A DNA stretch of 5,461 nt from NCBI GenBank assembly GCA_026692885.1, contig JAPLNJ010000049.1, forward strand, positions 1 through 5,461, written 5' to 3'. Shown here in pieces: positions 1 through 5,461 of this stretch (position 1 is its first letter; every line of letters starts with the position of its first letter). Made by a program: the position numbers and the translations under genes. The stretch comes from Planctomycetota bacterium. GTDB lineage: Bacteria; Planctomycetota; Planctomycetia; Pirellulales; Pirellulaceae. The notes beneath the pieces were generated by a model. It did no database searches and was not told where the DNA came from. It worked only from the letters and a program-made list of their open reading frames with translations.

Positions 1-16
1 GGTGGGGAGACCCACC
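1..16. repeat. Perfect 6-bp hairpin at the window edge
   Basis: GGTGGG and CCCACC form a perfect six-base-pair stem around GAGA, which is a GNRA-type tetraloop if the plus strand is transcribed. It lies about 45 bases beyond the stop of the minus-strand secreted-protein fragment, so it could be part of a transcript end. Any following T-tract on the minus strand would lie outside the window. The function is unknown. Confidence 0.4.
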
Positions 17-59
17 CGGGGCCAGTTCTTTTCCCGGCTTTGGACACCGTCGTCATGCC

Positions 60-371
60 TCAAAAAATCCGCGATCCAGCCATCGCGAAAACCGGCCCCC
101 GGACCCGCCAAACTGGCCCCCGCTCAATCCGCCGCCGACACATGAATCGGGGGTCCCGCTTCATGAAAAGGGCCTCGACCTGGCCATAGACAGCAGGACA
201 TGGGTCGTTACAAGCGGGACGGCACCATCCGTCGAGACCATCGTCCTGCGACGTCGTGACTGACGGCGCCGCAGATCGCTGTTGGTCGGGCGATTGTGCC
301 ATCGCCAACGTACAGGTTTTCGAGGCGAGGACGACGAGCAAGATTCCGACGGCTAATCTCTTGGCATTCAT
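60..371 (-). CDS. Short secreted protein, probable N-terminal fragment of a BBP7-like planctomycete outer-membrane protein
   Basis: The 103-residue protein is predicted to be exported. Residues 1-25 form a clear Sec signal peptide: a basic start (MNAKR), a hydrophobic core (LAVGILLVVLA) and an AMA|Q cleavage site. A low-complexity linker follows, then a Cys/Pro-rich stretch (WCRPACNDPCP, 49-59) and VYGQVEALFMKRD (61-73). That last segment resembles, from memory, the start of the barrel domain in planctomycete BBP7-like proteins. An earlier in-frame ATG at 461 would bury the signal peptide behind 30 residues. The ATG at 371 is preferred because GGAG lies 9 bases upstream. Known relatives are several hundred residues long, whereas this frame ends after an Arg-rich tail (MCRRRIERGPVWRVRG) unlike a barrel. 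The tail probably reflects a frameshift or truncation, so the gene may be a remnant. The exported nature is fairly sure; the family is tentative. Confidence 0.5.
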   Translation of the reverse strand: MNAKRLAVGILLVVLASKTCTLAMAQSPDQQRSAAPSVTTSQDDGLDGWCRPACNDPCPAVYGQVEALFMKRDPRFMCRRRIERGPVWRVRGPVFAMAGSRIF

Positions 372-380
372 GCTCACAAA

Positions 381-384
381 CTCC
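381..384 (-). promoter_or_regulatory. Ribosome binding site supporting the start at 371
   Basis: GGAG on the minus strand lies 9 bases before the ATG at 371-369. This is why that start is chosen over the upstream in-frame ATG at 461, and it agrees with the signal peptide beginning exactly there. Confidence 0.55.
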
Positions 385-429
385 GGTTTTTGTGAAACGA
401 AGGGCTGGCATGGAGAAGAAGGTACTATC

Positions 430-447
430 AACCCAGCCTTATGGGTT
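430..447 (-). other. Small hairpin upstream of the secreted-protein gene
   Basis: AACCCA and TGGGTT form a perfect six-base stem around a six-base loop. It lies about 60 bases before the ATG at 371, so it would be in the 5' leader if transcription starts further upstream. There is no T-tract, so it does not look like a terminator. Any regulatory role is unproven. Confidence 0.3.
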
Positions 448-789
448 AAGTTCATCTTCACTCGAAACGGACGATGGCGCCCCCGTCTTTAGTCCATCAC
501 CGCGAATACTCGGCACGGCCACGAAACGAAGGGCGGCCGCACCGTTCCTGGTGTCGTTGTAGTCCAATTAGTTACTATGTTGGGTCGGACCCGCCCGCAC
601 GGAGAAATCACAAATTTGGGACCCCTCCGCACGTCCGGTATAACCGTCAAAGTTTGCCAACCCGCGTACGCAGGGTCGTCGGCAAGCAGCCAAAGTAACT
701 ACCGAGGGGGGGGCGGCGCTGAAATTCATTTTACGAACAGGACAGCGCCACTTCGACATCTTGCGTGACGGTAAATCTTTACTGCGTAG

Positions 790-859
790 TCGTTTAACGG
801 CAAGCCGCAGGGGACAGCTTGGTTCGTGCCGCAGACGCCTGCGGCTTGCCGTTAAACGA
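790..859. repeat. Perfect 22-bp inverted repeat with 26-base spacer (REP/MITE-like palindrome)
   Basis: The arms at 790-811 and 838-859 are exact reverse complements over 22 bases, beginning TCGTTTAACGGCAAGCCGCA. A G-T wobble (789/860) could extend the stem by one pair. The spacer 812-837 contains a second GCCGCAG (828-834) that pairs with CTGCGGC at 839-845. This gives an alternative 7-bp hairpin (828-845) that competes with the long stem for the right arm. A further small stem, CAAGC/GCTTG, can form at 801-821. The 70-base unit has no coding capacity and lies between two same-strand genes. The arrangement fits a dispersed palindromic repeat or miniature element. No target-site duplication is obvious. 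The family is not identified. Confidence 0.75.
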
Positions 860-1076
860 TTTGCTGGATTGACCTTAACGACGCCTACGTTCCGCAAAGT
901 GGCGTTGTCCAGCTAAGCGCTTGCTGCGACAGAGTTTTGCATCAAGTCGGCACCCTTCGTGACAGAACCCCGTTGGAGTACGGGATGGATACGCCACCTC
1001 GTCCCCGCTTTGCCGCGCGCAGCATTACGATCAGCTCTTGAAGCACCATGGGCGATCGATGCCACCGTGGGACGTC

Positions 1077-4000
1077 CTAGGGTTCTCCGTACCGATAGTC
1101 GATCATCGCGTGCCGAGCGTGTTCTTCGAGAAACTGGATCTCGCTCTTAGACATCGAAAACAGGTGATAGACCCGGTCGTTTGCCTCTTCTTCAACGGCG
1201 ACCAACAATTCGGTGAGCGCTGCGTGTTCACGCTTCCAGTCCGACATCGCCCGCTCCCATTCGCCACGTTCCGCCACGGGGATGCTTGCCTGAAACGCCT
1301 TCTTCACTTCGGTGCGAAACTCGCCAACGTCGAGCCTCCACCAGGCAGTCAGTTTTTGGTTCAGTGCTGCCGTCGGGCTTCCGAGGTCCGCCAAGATTCG
1401 ATGACGCACGTTTTGATGAAGTTGATACCGCTCCTGAGCAAGTTGGGTGGCTTGCCGGGCCAATTTCGACAGGGCAGTCTTATCCGCCTTGGATGTGTCT
1501 GGAATACGCAAGCGATCGATTGACTGCTTCTCGCACTGGTATTGCCAAAGCCCGCCGCGAAGCCGCAGCGGCACGCAAAGTTGGGAAATGCAGAACCATT
1601 GAACTCGCGATTGCAACACCGAAAGCAACCAGGGTTCCTCAGTGGCGAGGAAGAAGCCCTTGTTGTTTACCAACATCCCTTGGTCATCCCAAGAGAAGCG
1701 AGGCAGTTTGGCCATTTCTGGCCAAACGATCTTCGATCGCGTAAATGCGTCGTAGTAGGCACACGCCCGCAACTCCCACCAGTGAAGACCCTTGTCGCAC
1801 CTTCCAATCAGCTTCTCTTTGTGTTGAAGCAAGTGCCCATGAACGCTCGGGTACGTCTTGGCAAAACTATTTTCGGCATCGTCCCCGCTATCGGTCCAGG
1901 GCCAGGAGACATTCGCGCTGGACGGAATCAACAGAAGGAACCGGTTCTCGTCTTCAACGTACCACGGACGAAGATCTCGTCCTTGGACTATCTTTTGGAA
2001 CAAAGATTGGCAATTTCCGTCTTCCGCAACCAGACGGGCTTTCGTCGTTTGATCAAGGATGAACGCTTCATTGAATCCGGTAAGCACGCCTCGGTATCCC
2101 TCAATGCCGTCCAGCTGAAGCATCGGTTTTCCAGCGGACATCAGCCGCGAGAACAATCTACTGACGCCAGGAAGCTGAAACCGCCACTCCGCTTCCGCAT
2201 AGACGCTATCGTCACATTCGACGCCATCTTGTTTCACGGCTTCATCCAAGGACGCAGGAACCTCGTCTCGAATGAAAAGGGTCTTGAACGTCGTCGGCTG
2301 AGTGTCTTTCCGGACGATCGCAATCGTCGGATACACCATCTCCGCCTCCTCGAACGGCTGATTCTCGCCGAAGTTCACCAGCCGTTCAATTCTGGCGACC
2401 GTTGGCAACCACGAGCGAAACGGACCAGCAAAGTTCGCTCGCGCGAACGTGCCAGACGTGATGAAACCAAGTCGCCCGCCGTCACGAAGCACGTTGACGC
2501 CGAGTTCATAGAAATAGGCGAAAATGTCGGCAGTTCCGTGATAGCTCTTGAATTGCTGCTGCCAGTGGGGTTTGAACTGCGTCAGCCATTCCTGGCGGAT
2601 GTACGGTGGATTAGCGACCACCACATCGAACCCGCCCGCTTTGAACACCTCAGCAAACTGCTTCTGCCAATCGAACGCCAGGGAGTCCACTTCGGGATCG
2701 GTCACGACGCTGTTGCCGATGCGAATGGAGTGGTCGAGGCTGGTCAGCTGCTTGCCAGCATGGGCCGTCTTGATCCAGAGACTAAGGCGGCAGATTTCCA
2801 CTGCTTCTTCGTTGATATCCACGCCGTACAGATTGTTCTCCAGAATGCGTTTGTCGACATCGAACAGCGACCGATGACCGCGCAGTTCGCGCAGCCGTTC
2901 GTTCGACGCCTGGTATTCAACAAATAGGCCGTCAAAGGCTTGAATCAAGAACGCTCCGCTGCCGCAGGCGGGGTCCAAAATACGGATGGTCGTCAGTTCG
3001 TCTTGCCAGCTTTCCCAGAACTGAATCAACGCCTCGCGAGCCGGCCTCTTCAACTTGTTTGTGACGTAGACCGAGGGATCTTCCAAGGCCGTCTTCGCGG
3101 TGCCACGCGCAGTCTTCAAGTGCCTTCGCCGAAGTTGTTCGAACCGTTCCTGGAGAACACGGCCAAGCGACTGTTCCACAATGTAGCGGGTGATGAAGGC
3201 CGGCGTGTAGAACGCGCCCTCTTTCTTGCGGCGCGTCTTGTGCTGGTCGATGCCGACAGGTTGCACCAGTCCGTCCAGTTCGTTGCGCAGTCGCTCCAAG
3301 TCCATGATCGACTGCTCGAAGATATGGCCCAGGATGTCCACGTCGACAATCTGGCCTCGCTCATGAGATCCGGCGACTTGTTGGGCAGGCCGATAATCGT
3401 AGTCGCCGAAGTCTCGGAAATAGCGGCACACTTCATCCGCGACAACCAGGCCGTCCAGCGTCGCGTCGTTCGCAAACAAACCTCCATTGTAGGCGTGAAT
3501 GCGCAAAGCGGCGTTGCCGCGGTTGATGCTTCTGAAGAGGCCGCGAAATGTGTCCCAGATCGGTTTAGGAGCATAGTCGTCCCGGTGTTCATAGGCTTTG
3601 CGCAGCGTTTCGACTGGCAGTAATCCGCGGTCTTCCGCAAAGGCGCAGAACAACACCCGGTCCAGGATCTTCTGTGCGCAGGCCAGCACTTCCTTGCGTG
3701 GCACAGCAGGATTGTCCTGGCAGAGCCGCACGAAGGTGTCTTGCCGGATGTCGGCGTACTTCACGTAGAACTGCTTTGTCAGTTGCGCGCCGACTCTCTT
3801 GGATTCAGCCAACAGGTCGTAAAGATGACAACGGCCAGAAGCCGGAACGATGCGCTCCGCTCCCAGAAGAAACACGAACTGCCGCAACAGAAACTCATTT
3901 CCGTCCAGTGCTTCCGTGTCAAACTGCTCAAAGGTAAGCTGATCTGCTCCCTTGTAGTACAGACGAGTCTGTCGCATCGAGGTTACGAGAATCCAATCAC

Positions 4001-4313
4001 ACCGCAGGTTGATCGCGTACTCGTAGCACTGCTGAACCGCCGAAAGACGACGGCCGTCGTAAGGACGGTCCAAGGGGTCTTTCGTTCCCTTGCCTTCGAC
4101 CGCCACGAGAGGACGATGATTGCCGTTGAAATCGCCCAGAACGGCATCCGGCCGCCGCCCGTCGTCCTCGATGGTCCTTTGGCTCGCGATGGTGTATCGC
4201 GTCTGTCCATCGACCAGTCCGGTGTATCCCAGCAATTGCACAAAGAAATCTGTAAGGAATTCTGGAAGTAGCTCACTTTCAGTAAGCTTGTCCGCCTTGC
4301 CACTGCTGATCAA
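1077..4313 (-). CDS. Type IIG-like restriction-modification enzyme (nuclease, N6-adenine methyltransferase and specificity domain in one chain)
   Basis: The product probably both cleaves and adenine-methylates one DNA sequence. Numbering is from TTG 4313 (about 1078 residues). The nuclease-like motif PDAV...VAVEGKG has Asp56, Glu73 and Lys75, a PD-(D/E)XK pattern. The gamma-class methyltransferase order follows: GAFYTP (366-371, motif X), LDPACGSGAF (446-455, SAM binding), GVDINEEAVE (497-506) and ANPPYI (567-572, catalytic N6-adenine). A TaqI/Eco57I-like specificity domain includes GYRGVLTGFNEAF (739-751), RPWYVEDENRF (782-792) and HWWELR (844-849). A helical C-terminus follows (about 942-971 and 1021-1045), ending normally at TAG. 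Length and domain order fit single-chain Type IIG or Eco57I-family enzymes. The start is doubtful. No in-frame ATG exists before residue 113 of this numbering, and the longer frame to GTG 4580 crosses a terminator hairpin and dispersed repeats. TTG 4313 has GGTGGG five bases upstream, but homologous sequence seems to begin slightly earlier (GWAEL). The true N-terminus may be lost. The recognition sequence cannot be read. Confidence 0.88.
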   Translation of the reverse strand: MISSGKADKLTESELLPEFLTDFFVQLLGYTGLVDGQTRYTIASQRTIEDDGRRPDAVLGDFNGNHRPLVAVEGKGTKDPLDRPYDGRRLSAVQQCYEYAINLRCDWILVTSMRQTRLYYKGADQLTFEQFDTEALDGNEFLLRQFVFLLGAERIVPASGRCHLYDLLAESKRVGAQLTKQFYVKYADIRQDTFVRLCQDNPAVPRKEVLACAQKILDRVLFCAFAEDRGLLPVETLRKAYEHRDDYAPKPIWDTFRGLFRSINRGNAALRIHAYNGGLFANDATLDGLVVADEVCRYFRDFGDYDYRPAQQVAGSHERGQIVDVDILGHIFEQSIMDLERLRNELDGLVQPVGIDQHKTRRKKEGAFYTPAFITRYIVEQSLGRVLQERFEQLRRRHLKTARGTAKTALEDPSVYVTNKLKRPAREALIQFWESWQDELTTIRILDPACGSGAFLIQAFDGLFVEYQASNERLRELRGHRSLFDVDKRILENNLYGVDINEEAVEICRLSLWIKTAHAGKQLTSLDHSIRIGNSVVTDPEVDSLAFDWQKQFAEVFKAGGFDVVVANPPYIRQEWLTQFKPHWQQQFKSYHGTADIFAYFYELGVNVLRDGGRLGFITSGTFARANFAGPFRSWLPTVARIERLVNFGENQPFEEAEMVYPTIAIVRKDTQPTTFKTLFIRDEVPASLDEAVKQDGVECDDSVYAEAEWRFQLPGVSRLFSRLMSAGKPMLQLDGIEGYRGVLTGFNEAFILDQTTKARLVAEDGNCQSLFQKIVQGRDLRPWYVEDENRFLLLIPSSANVSWPWTDSGDDAENSFAKTYPSVHGHLLQHKEKLIGRCDKGLHWWELRACAYYDAFTRSKIVWPEMAKLPRFSWDDQGMLVNNKGFFLATEEPWLLSVLQSRVQWFCISQLCVPLRLRGGLWQYQCEKQSIDRLRIPDTSKADKTALSKLARQATQLAQERYQLHQNVRHRILADLGSPTAALNQKLTAWWRLDVGEFRTEVKKAFQASIPVAERGEWERAMSDWKREHAALTELLVAVEEEANDRVYHLFSMSKSEIQFLEEHARHAMIDYRYGEP

Positions 4314-4353
4314 TTCGGCCCACCCGGGTGATGATCCGGTACGGACTCGCTTG

Positions 4354-4380
4354 CCACACGCGGGCGTCCGGTTCGTGTGG
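4354..4380. repeat. 7-bp inverted repeat, possibly part of the adjacent dispersed element
   Basis: CCACACG (4354-4360) and CGTGTGG (4374-4380) are exact reverse complements around a 13-base loop. The structure adjoins the REGEAPAEP-type repeat and lies 41 bases before the proposed TTG start of the restriction gene. It could be part of the same dispersed element, a leader hairpin or an operator. The sequence alone does not decide. Confidence 0.45.
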
Positions 4381-4391
4381 CTTCGGCTAAC

Positions 4392-4418
4392 TGGCTCGGC
4401 CGGAGCCTCGCCCTCCCG
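4392..4418. repeat. Dispersed planctomycete repeat of the REGEAPAEP type
   Basis: Read on the minus strand in the restriction frame, this segment translates as REGEAPAEP. That is a peptide I recognise from mis-extended planctomycete reading frames, where it marks a GC-rich intergenic repeat and not a real protein segment. Within it GGCTC (4393-4397) and GAGCC (4403-4407) form a five-base stem with a GGCCG loop. Identification is from memory; the palindrome is seen directly. Confidence 0.6.
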
Positions 4419-4437
4419 ATCATGCTGTGGGAGTACG

Positions 4438-4466
4438 AAAAAAGCCGGCTTCTGGAGAGAAGCCGG
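4438..4466 (-). terminator. Strong intrinsic terminator-like hairpin, minus strand
   Basis: On the minus strand CCGGCTTCT (4466-4458) pairs perfectly with AGAAGCCGG (4453-4445) around a four-base CTCC loop, followed after one C by TTTTTT (4443-4438). This is a textbook Rho-independent terminator for leftward transcription from the pentapeptide operon. The same AAGCCGG-rich hairpin may also be a dispersed element. Because it precedes the restriction gene, that gene needs its own promoter downstream of about 4438 or must rely on read-through. Confidence 0.7.
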
Positions 4467-4572
4467 GTTCTGGGAATTTGACTCGGTAAACCGTGTCCGA
4501 TCGAGTCCTGCCGGACCGCTCAAGCATACGGCATGCAGCGGCCGACAAACAACCTCGACACTTGCCGCTTCG

Positions 4573-4614
4573 CCCCTCACGCCAACCCTGGCCCCGAGTT
4601 ACCGGGGCGAGGGA
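4573..4614. repeat. Dispersed palindromic repeat of the LTPTLxPxYRGEG type
   Basis: On the plus strand this translates as PLTPTLAPSYRGEG, close to a peptide (LTPTLSPxYRGEG) often seen in spurious bacterial and planctomycete translations of a common intergenic repeat. It forms a hairpin: CCCT (4586-4589) and GCCCCG (4591-4596) pair with CGGGGC (4603-4608) and AGGG (4610-4613), interrupted by one G-G mismatch. The GTG at 4580 that would begin the longest restriction frame falls inside this repeat, which argues against using it as a start. Confidence 0.6.
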
Positions 4615-4727
4615 GCTACTTTTCGGCTGCGACTACTGCAGCGCCGCTTGAGCCGCCGCCCACCGGGCGATGGGCACGCGGAACGGTGAGCAGCTGACGT
4701 AGTTCGGCCCGCTTAGGACCGCCCAAG

Positions 4728-4757
4728 AAAAAACTGCCGGAGGCTGTCGGCGTGGCA
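4728..4757 (-). terminator. Weak terminator-like hairpin after the pentapeptide gene
   Basis: About 35 bases past the pentapeptide stop, the minus strand has TGCC (4757-4754) and GGCA (4738-4735) or the alternative pair GCCG (4751-4748) and CGGC (4739-4736), followed by G and TTTTTT (4733-4728). The stem is only about four base pairs in either pairing, so it is weaker than the hairpin at 4438-4466. Its position and the T-tract fit a first terminator. Confidence 0.4.
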
Positions 4758-4790
4758 AGTTTTCCACATGCTCGCTTCCGGTCGCGATGC

Positions 4791-5426
4791 TCAGCCCCAG
4801 AACTGCCACCAGGAACGTTTCTCTCTTGGATCCCGTCCGCGGCCGACGACGCCGGTGGCACGGGCGTTGTAGAGTTGTTCGGGCAGGAACTTGGCCTCGC
4901 TCAGATCCGCGCCGACCAGATTCGCACCGTCGAAGTTGGCTCGGCTGAGGTCGGCCTTCGACAAGTTGGCTCCGGCGATTTTGGAACCGCGTAGGTCCGC
5001 TTCAATGAGATCCGTCCCGCTCAAATTGCAGCGAAGGTCGCAGACGCTGAGGTCCGCGCGAAACATTTTGGAGCCGGAGAAATCGCCTTGCGACAGCTTG
5101 GCGTAGCGAAACACGGCATTGGAGAAGTTGCCCTCGTGGGCATGCACGCCCTCCATCGCGGCTTCGGTGAAATTGGCCTTCGTGGCGTCTATGCGATCCA
5201 GCGTCGCGCCACCCAGGCTGGTTTCGTAGAAGTTAACACGCTGGGCTTGGGCGCCCGTCAGATTCGCTTTACGCAAGTCGGAGTTGCGAAAATCGGCACC
5301 TGCCAGGTTCATGCCCGACAGGTCGGCGCCGGCCAACTTGAGCCCGGACAGCGACAAACCTTCGAGCGTGTCGCCGTCCACGCGATGTAAGACTTCGCCG
5401 GACTCTCGGTGTTTGATTTCGATCAC
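4791..5426 (-). CDS. Pentapeptide-repeat protein
   Basis: The 211-residue protein is almost entirely A(D/N)LXX pentapeptide repeats, which in known structures build a right-handed four-sided beta-helix. Inward-facing Leu, Phe, Met, Ala or Ile recur at exactly five-residue intervals from 21 to 131 and again from 135 to 185. That is about 34 repeats, or roughly eight and a half turns. A short non-repeat lead (MIEIKHRESGEVLHRVDGD) precedes them, and a basic, Trp-rich tail (RDPREKRSWWQFWG) ends the protein. No signal peptide or membrane helix is visible, so it is probably cytoplasmic. The start is GTG, fixed by an in-frame TAA only one codon upstream (5432-5430), with GAGAGGG six bases before it. 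It overlaps the preceding frame as GTGA. Length is similar to Qnr/MfpA gyrase-protecting proteins, but acidic and basic residues are nearly balanced and no specific resemblance was recognised. The biological role is unknown. Confidence 0.93.
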   Translation of the reverse strand: MIEIKHRESGEVLHRVDGDTLEGLSLSGLKLAGADLSGMNLAGADFRNSDLRKANLTGAQAQRVNFYETSLGGATLDRIDATKANFTEAAMEGVHAHEGNFSNAVFRYAKLSQGDFSGSKMFRADLSVCDLRCNLSGTDLIEADLRGSKIAGANLSKADLSRANFDGANLVGADLSEAKFLPEQLYNARATGVVGRGRDPREKRSWWQFWG

Positions 5427-5461
5427 GGTTTACCCTCTCGCGCTGCGGTCAACATCACGAC
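5423..5461 (-). CDS. Possible C-terminal end of an upstream gene (partial)
   Basis: From the window edge the minus strand reads VVMLTAAREGKP followed by TGA at 5425-5423. That stop overlaps the GTG start of the pentapeptide gene by four bases (GTGA), an arrangement typical of translationally coupled genes in an operon. Only 12 codons are visible, so neither the product nor the reality of the gene can be judged here. An alternative is an untranslated leader that happens to be open. Confidence 0.35.
   Translation of the reverse strand, partial: VVMLTAAREGKP
5433..5439 (-). promoter_or_regulatory. Ribosome binding site of the pentapeptide gene
   Basis: GAGAGGG lies six bases before the GTG start at 5426. 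Together with the in-frame TAA between them (5432-5430), it establishes that this GTG is the true start. Confidence 0.6.

Larger units (their letters stand above)
372..1076. other. Gene-poor intergenic region of about 700 bases
   Basis: No reading frame here has a convincing protein. Frames up to about 109 codons exist on both strands, but they are rich in Arg, Pro and Ser, run through palindromes and lack recognisable motifs. Visible structures are a small leader hairpin (430-447), a 12-base direct repeat GAAACGAAGGGC (394-405 and 523-534), an 8-G run (706-713), a GCGTACGC palindrome (664-671) inside weak flanking complementarity, and the perfect 22-bp inverted repeat at 790-859. The promoter of the secreted-protein gene should lie here, but no clear -35/-10 pair was found. 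No intrinsic terminator with a T-tract was seen just after the restriction gene. Confidence 0.6.
4314..4790. other. Repeat-rich intergenic region between the restriction gene and the pentapeptide gene
   Basis: This 477-base gap holds no convincing gene. From the pentapeptide side it contains a weak terminator-like hairpin (4728-4757), a dispersed repeat (4573-4614), a strong terminator-like hairpin with six Ts (4438-4466), a second dispersed repeat (4392-4418), an inverted repeat (4354-4380) and the palindrome CACCCGGGTG (4321-4330). The restriction reading frame stays open through this region as far as 4580, but the peptide it would give is a translation of the repeats and terminator, so it is treated as non-coding. 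The promoter of the restriction gene should lie here, but none is clear. Confidence 0.65.

Noticed and set aside
706..713. Run of eight G as a possible phase-variable tract
   Set aside because: It is not within or clearly upstream of a supported gene, so slippage would have no visible effect.
568..897. Minus-strand frame of 109 codons in the left intergenic region
   Set aside because: It runs through both arms of the 22-bp inverted repeat, is Arg/Pro-rich, and has no recognisable domain.
1542..3623. Long plus-strand open frames (461 and 227 codons) antisense to the restriction gene
   Set aside because: They mirror the codon structure of a clearly real minus-strand gene in GC-rich DNA, are separated by a stop, and show no motif or domain of their own.
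1077..4313. BREX PglX-type methyltransferase
   Set aside because: An N-terminal PD-(D/E)XK motif is present and no other BREX gene is in the window, so a self-contained Type IIG enzyme fits better.
4314..4580. 89-residue N-terminal extension of the restriction enzyme from GTG 4580
   Set aside because: The peptide is a translation of dispersed repeats and of a terminator hairpin, and the GTG itself lies inside a repeat.
4791..5426. Pentapeptide protein as a DNA-mimic gyrase protector of the Qnr/MfpA type working with the restriction enzyme
   Set aside because: Acidic and basic residues are about equal, no specific Qnr/MfpA feature was recognised, and terminator-like hairpins separate the two genes.
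4485..5434. 11-base inverted copies GGTAAACCGTG (4485-4495) and CACGGTTTACC (5424-5434) flanking the pentapeptide gene
   Set aside because: Several 11-base inverted matches are expected by chance in a window of this size, and the match does not extend on either side.

Overview
The window looks like chromosomal DNA from a planctomycete (Pirellulales-type) bacterium. This assignment comes from recognition, not from a search. It rests on three points. The base composition is GC-rich. The secreted-protein fragment at the left end resembles the BBP7-type outer-membrane barrel family common in Planctomycetes. The gap at 4314-4790 carries short dispersed repeats that often appear mistranslated in planctomycete proteins as REGEAPAEP and LTPTLxPxYRGEG.

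All supported genes lie on the minus strand, so transcription runs from right to left. At the right edge are the last 12 codons of an unidentified upstream frame, whose stop overlaps the GTG start of a complete pentapeptide-repeat protein (4791-5426) as GTGA. Next comes a 477-base gap with two terminator-like hairpins and several GC-rich palindromic repeats. The main gene fills 1077-4313 and encodes a single-chain Type IIG-like restriction-modification enzyme: an N-terminal PD-(D/E)XK nuclease motif, a gamma-class N6-adenine methyltransferase core and a TaqI/Eco57I-like specificity domain. Downstream is a roughly 700-base gap without a convincing gene but with a perfect 22-bp inverted repeat (790-859). 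Last is a short signal-peptide protein (60-371) that appears to be an N-terminal fragment of a BBP7-like protein.

The restriction-modification enzyme would act alone, since one polypeptide carries cutting, methylation and recognition. No accompanying R, S or BREX-type subunit is visible. The pentapeptide protein is separated from it by terminators and probably belongs to an upstream operon. The most unusual point is that the restriction gene has no ordinary start codon. Its reading frame runs upstream through a terminator hairpin and two dispersed repeats, and the only plausible start near the conserved region is a TTG at 4313. This suggests that repeat-rich DNA replaced or eroded its original 5' end.
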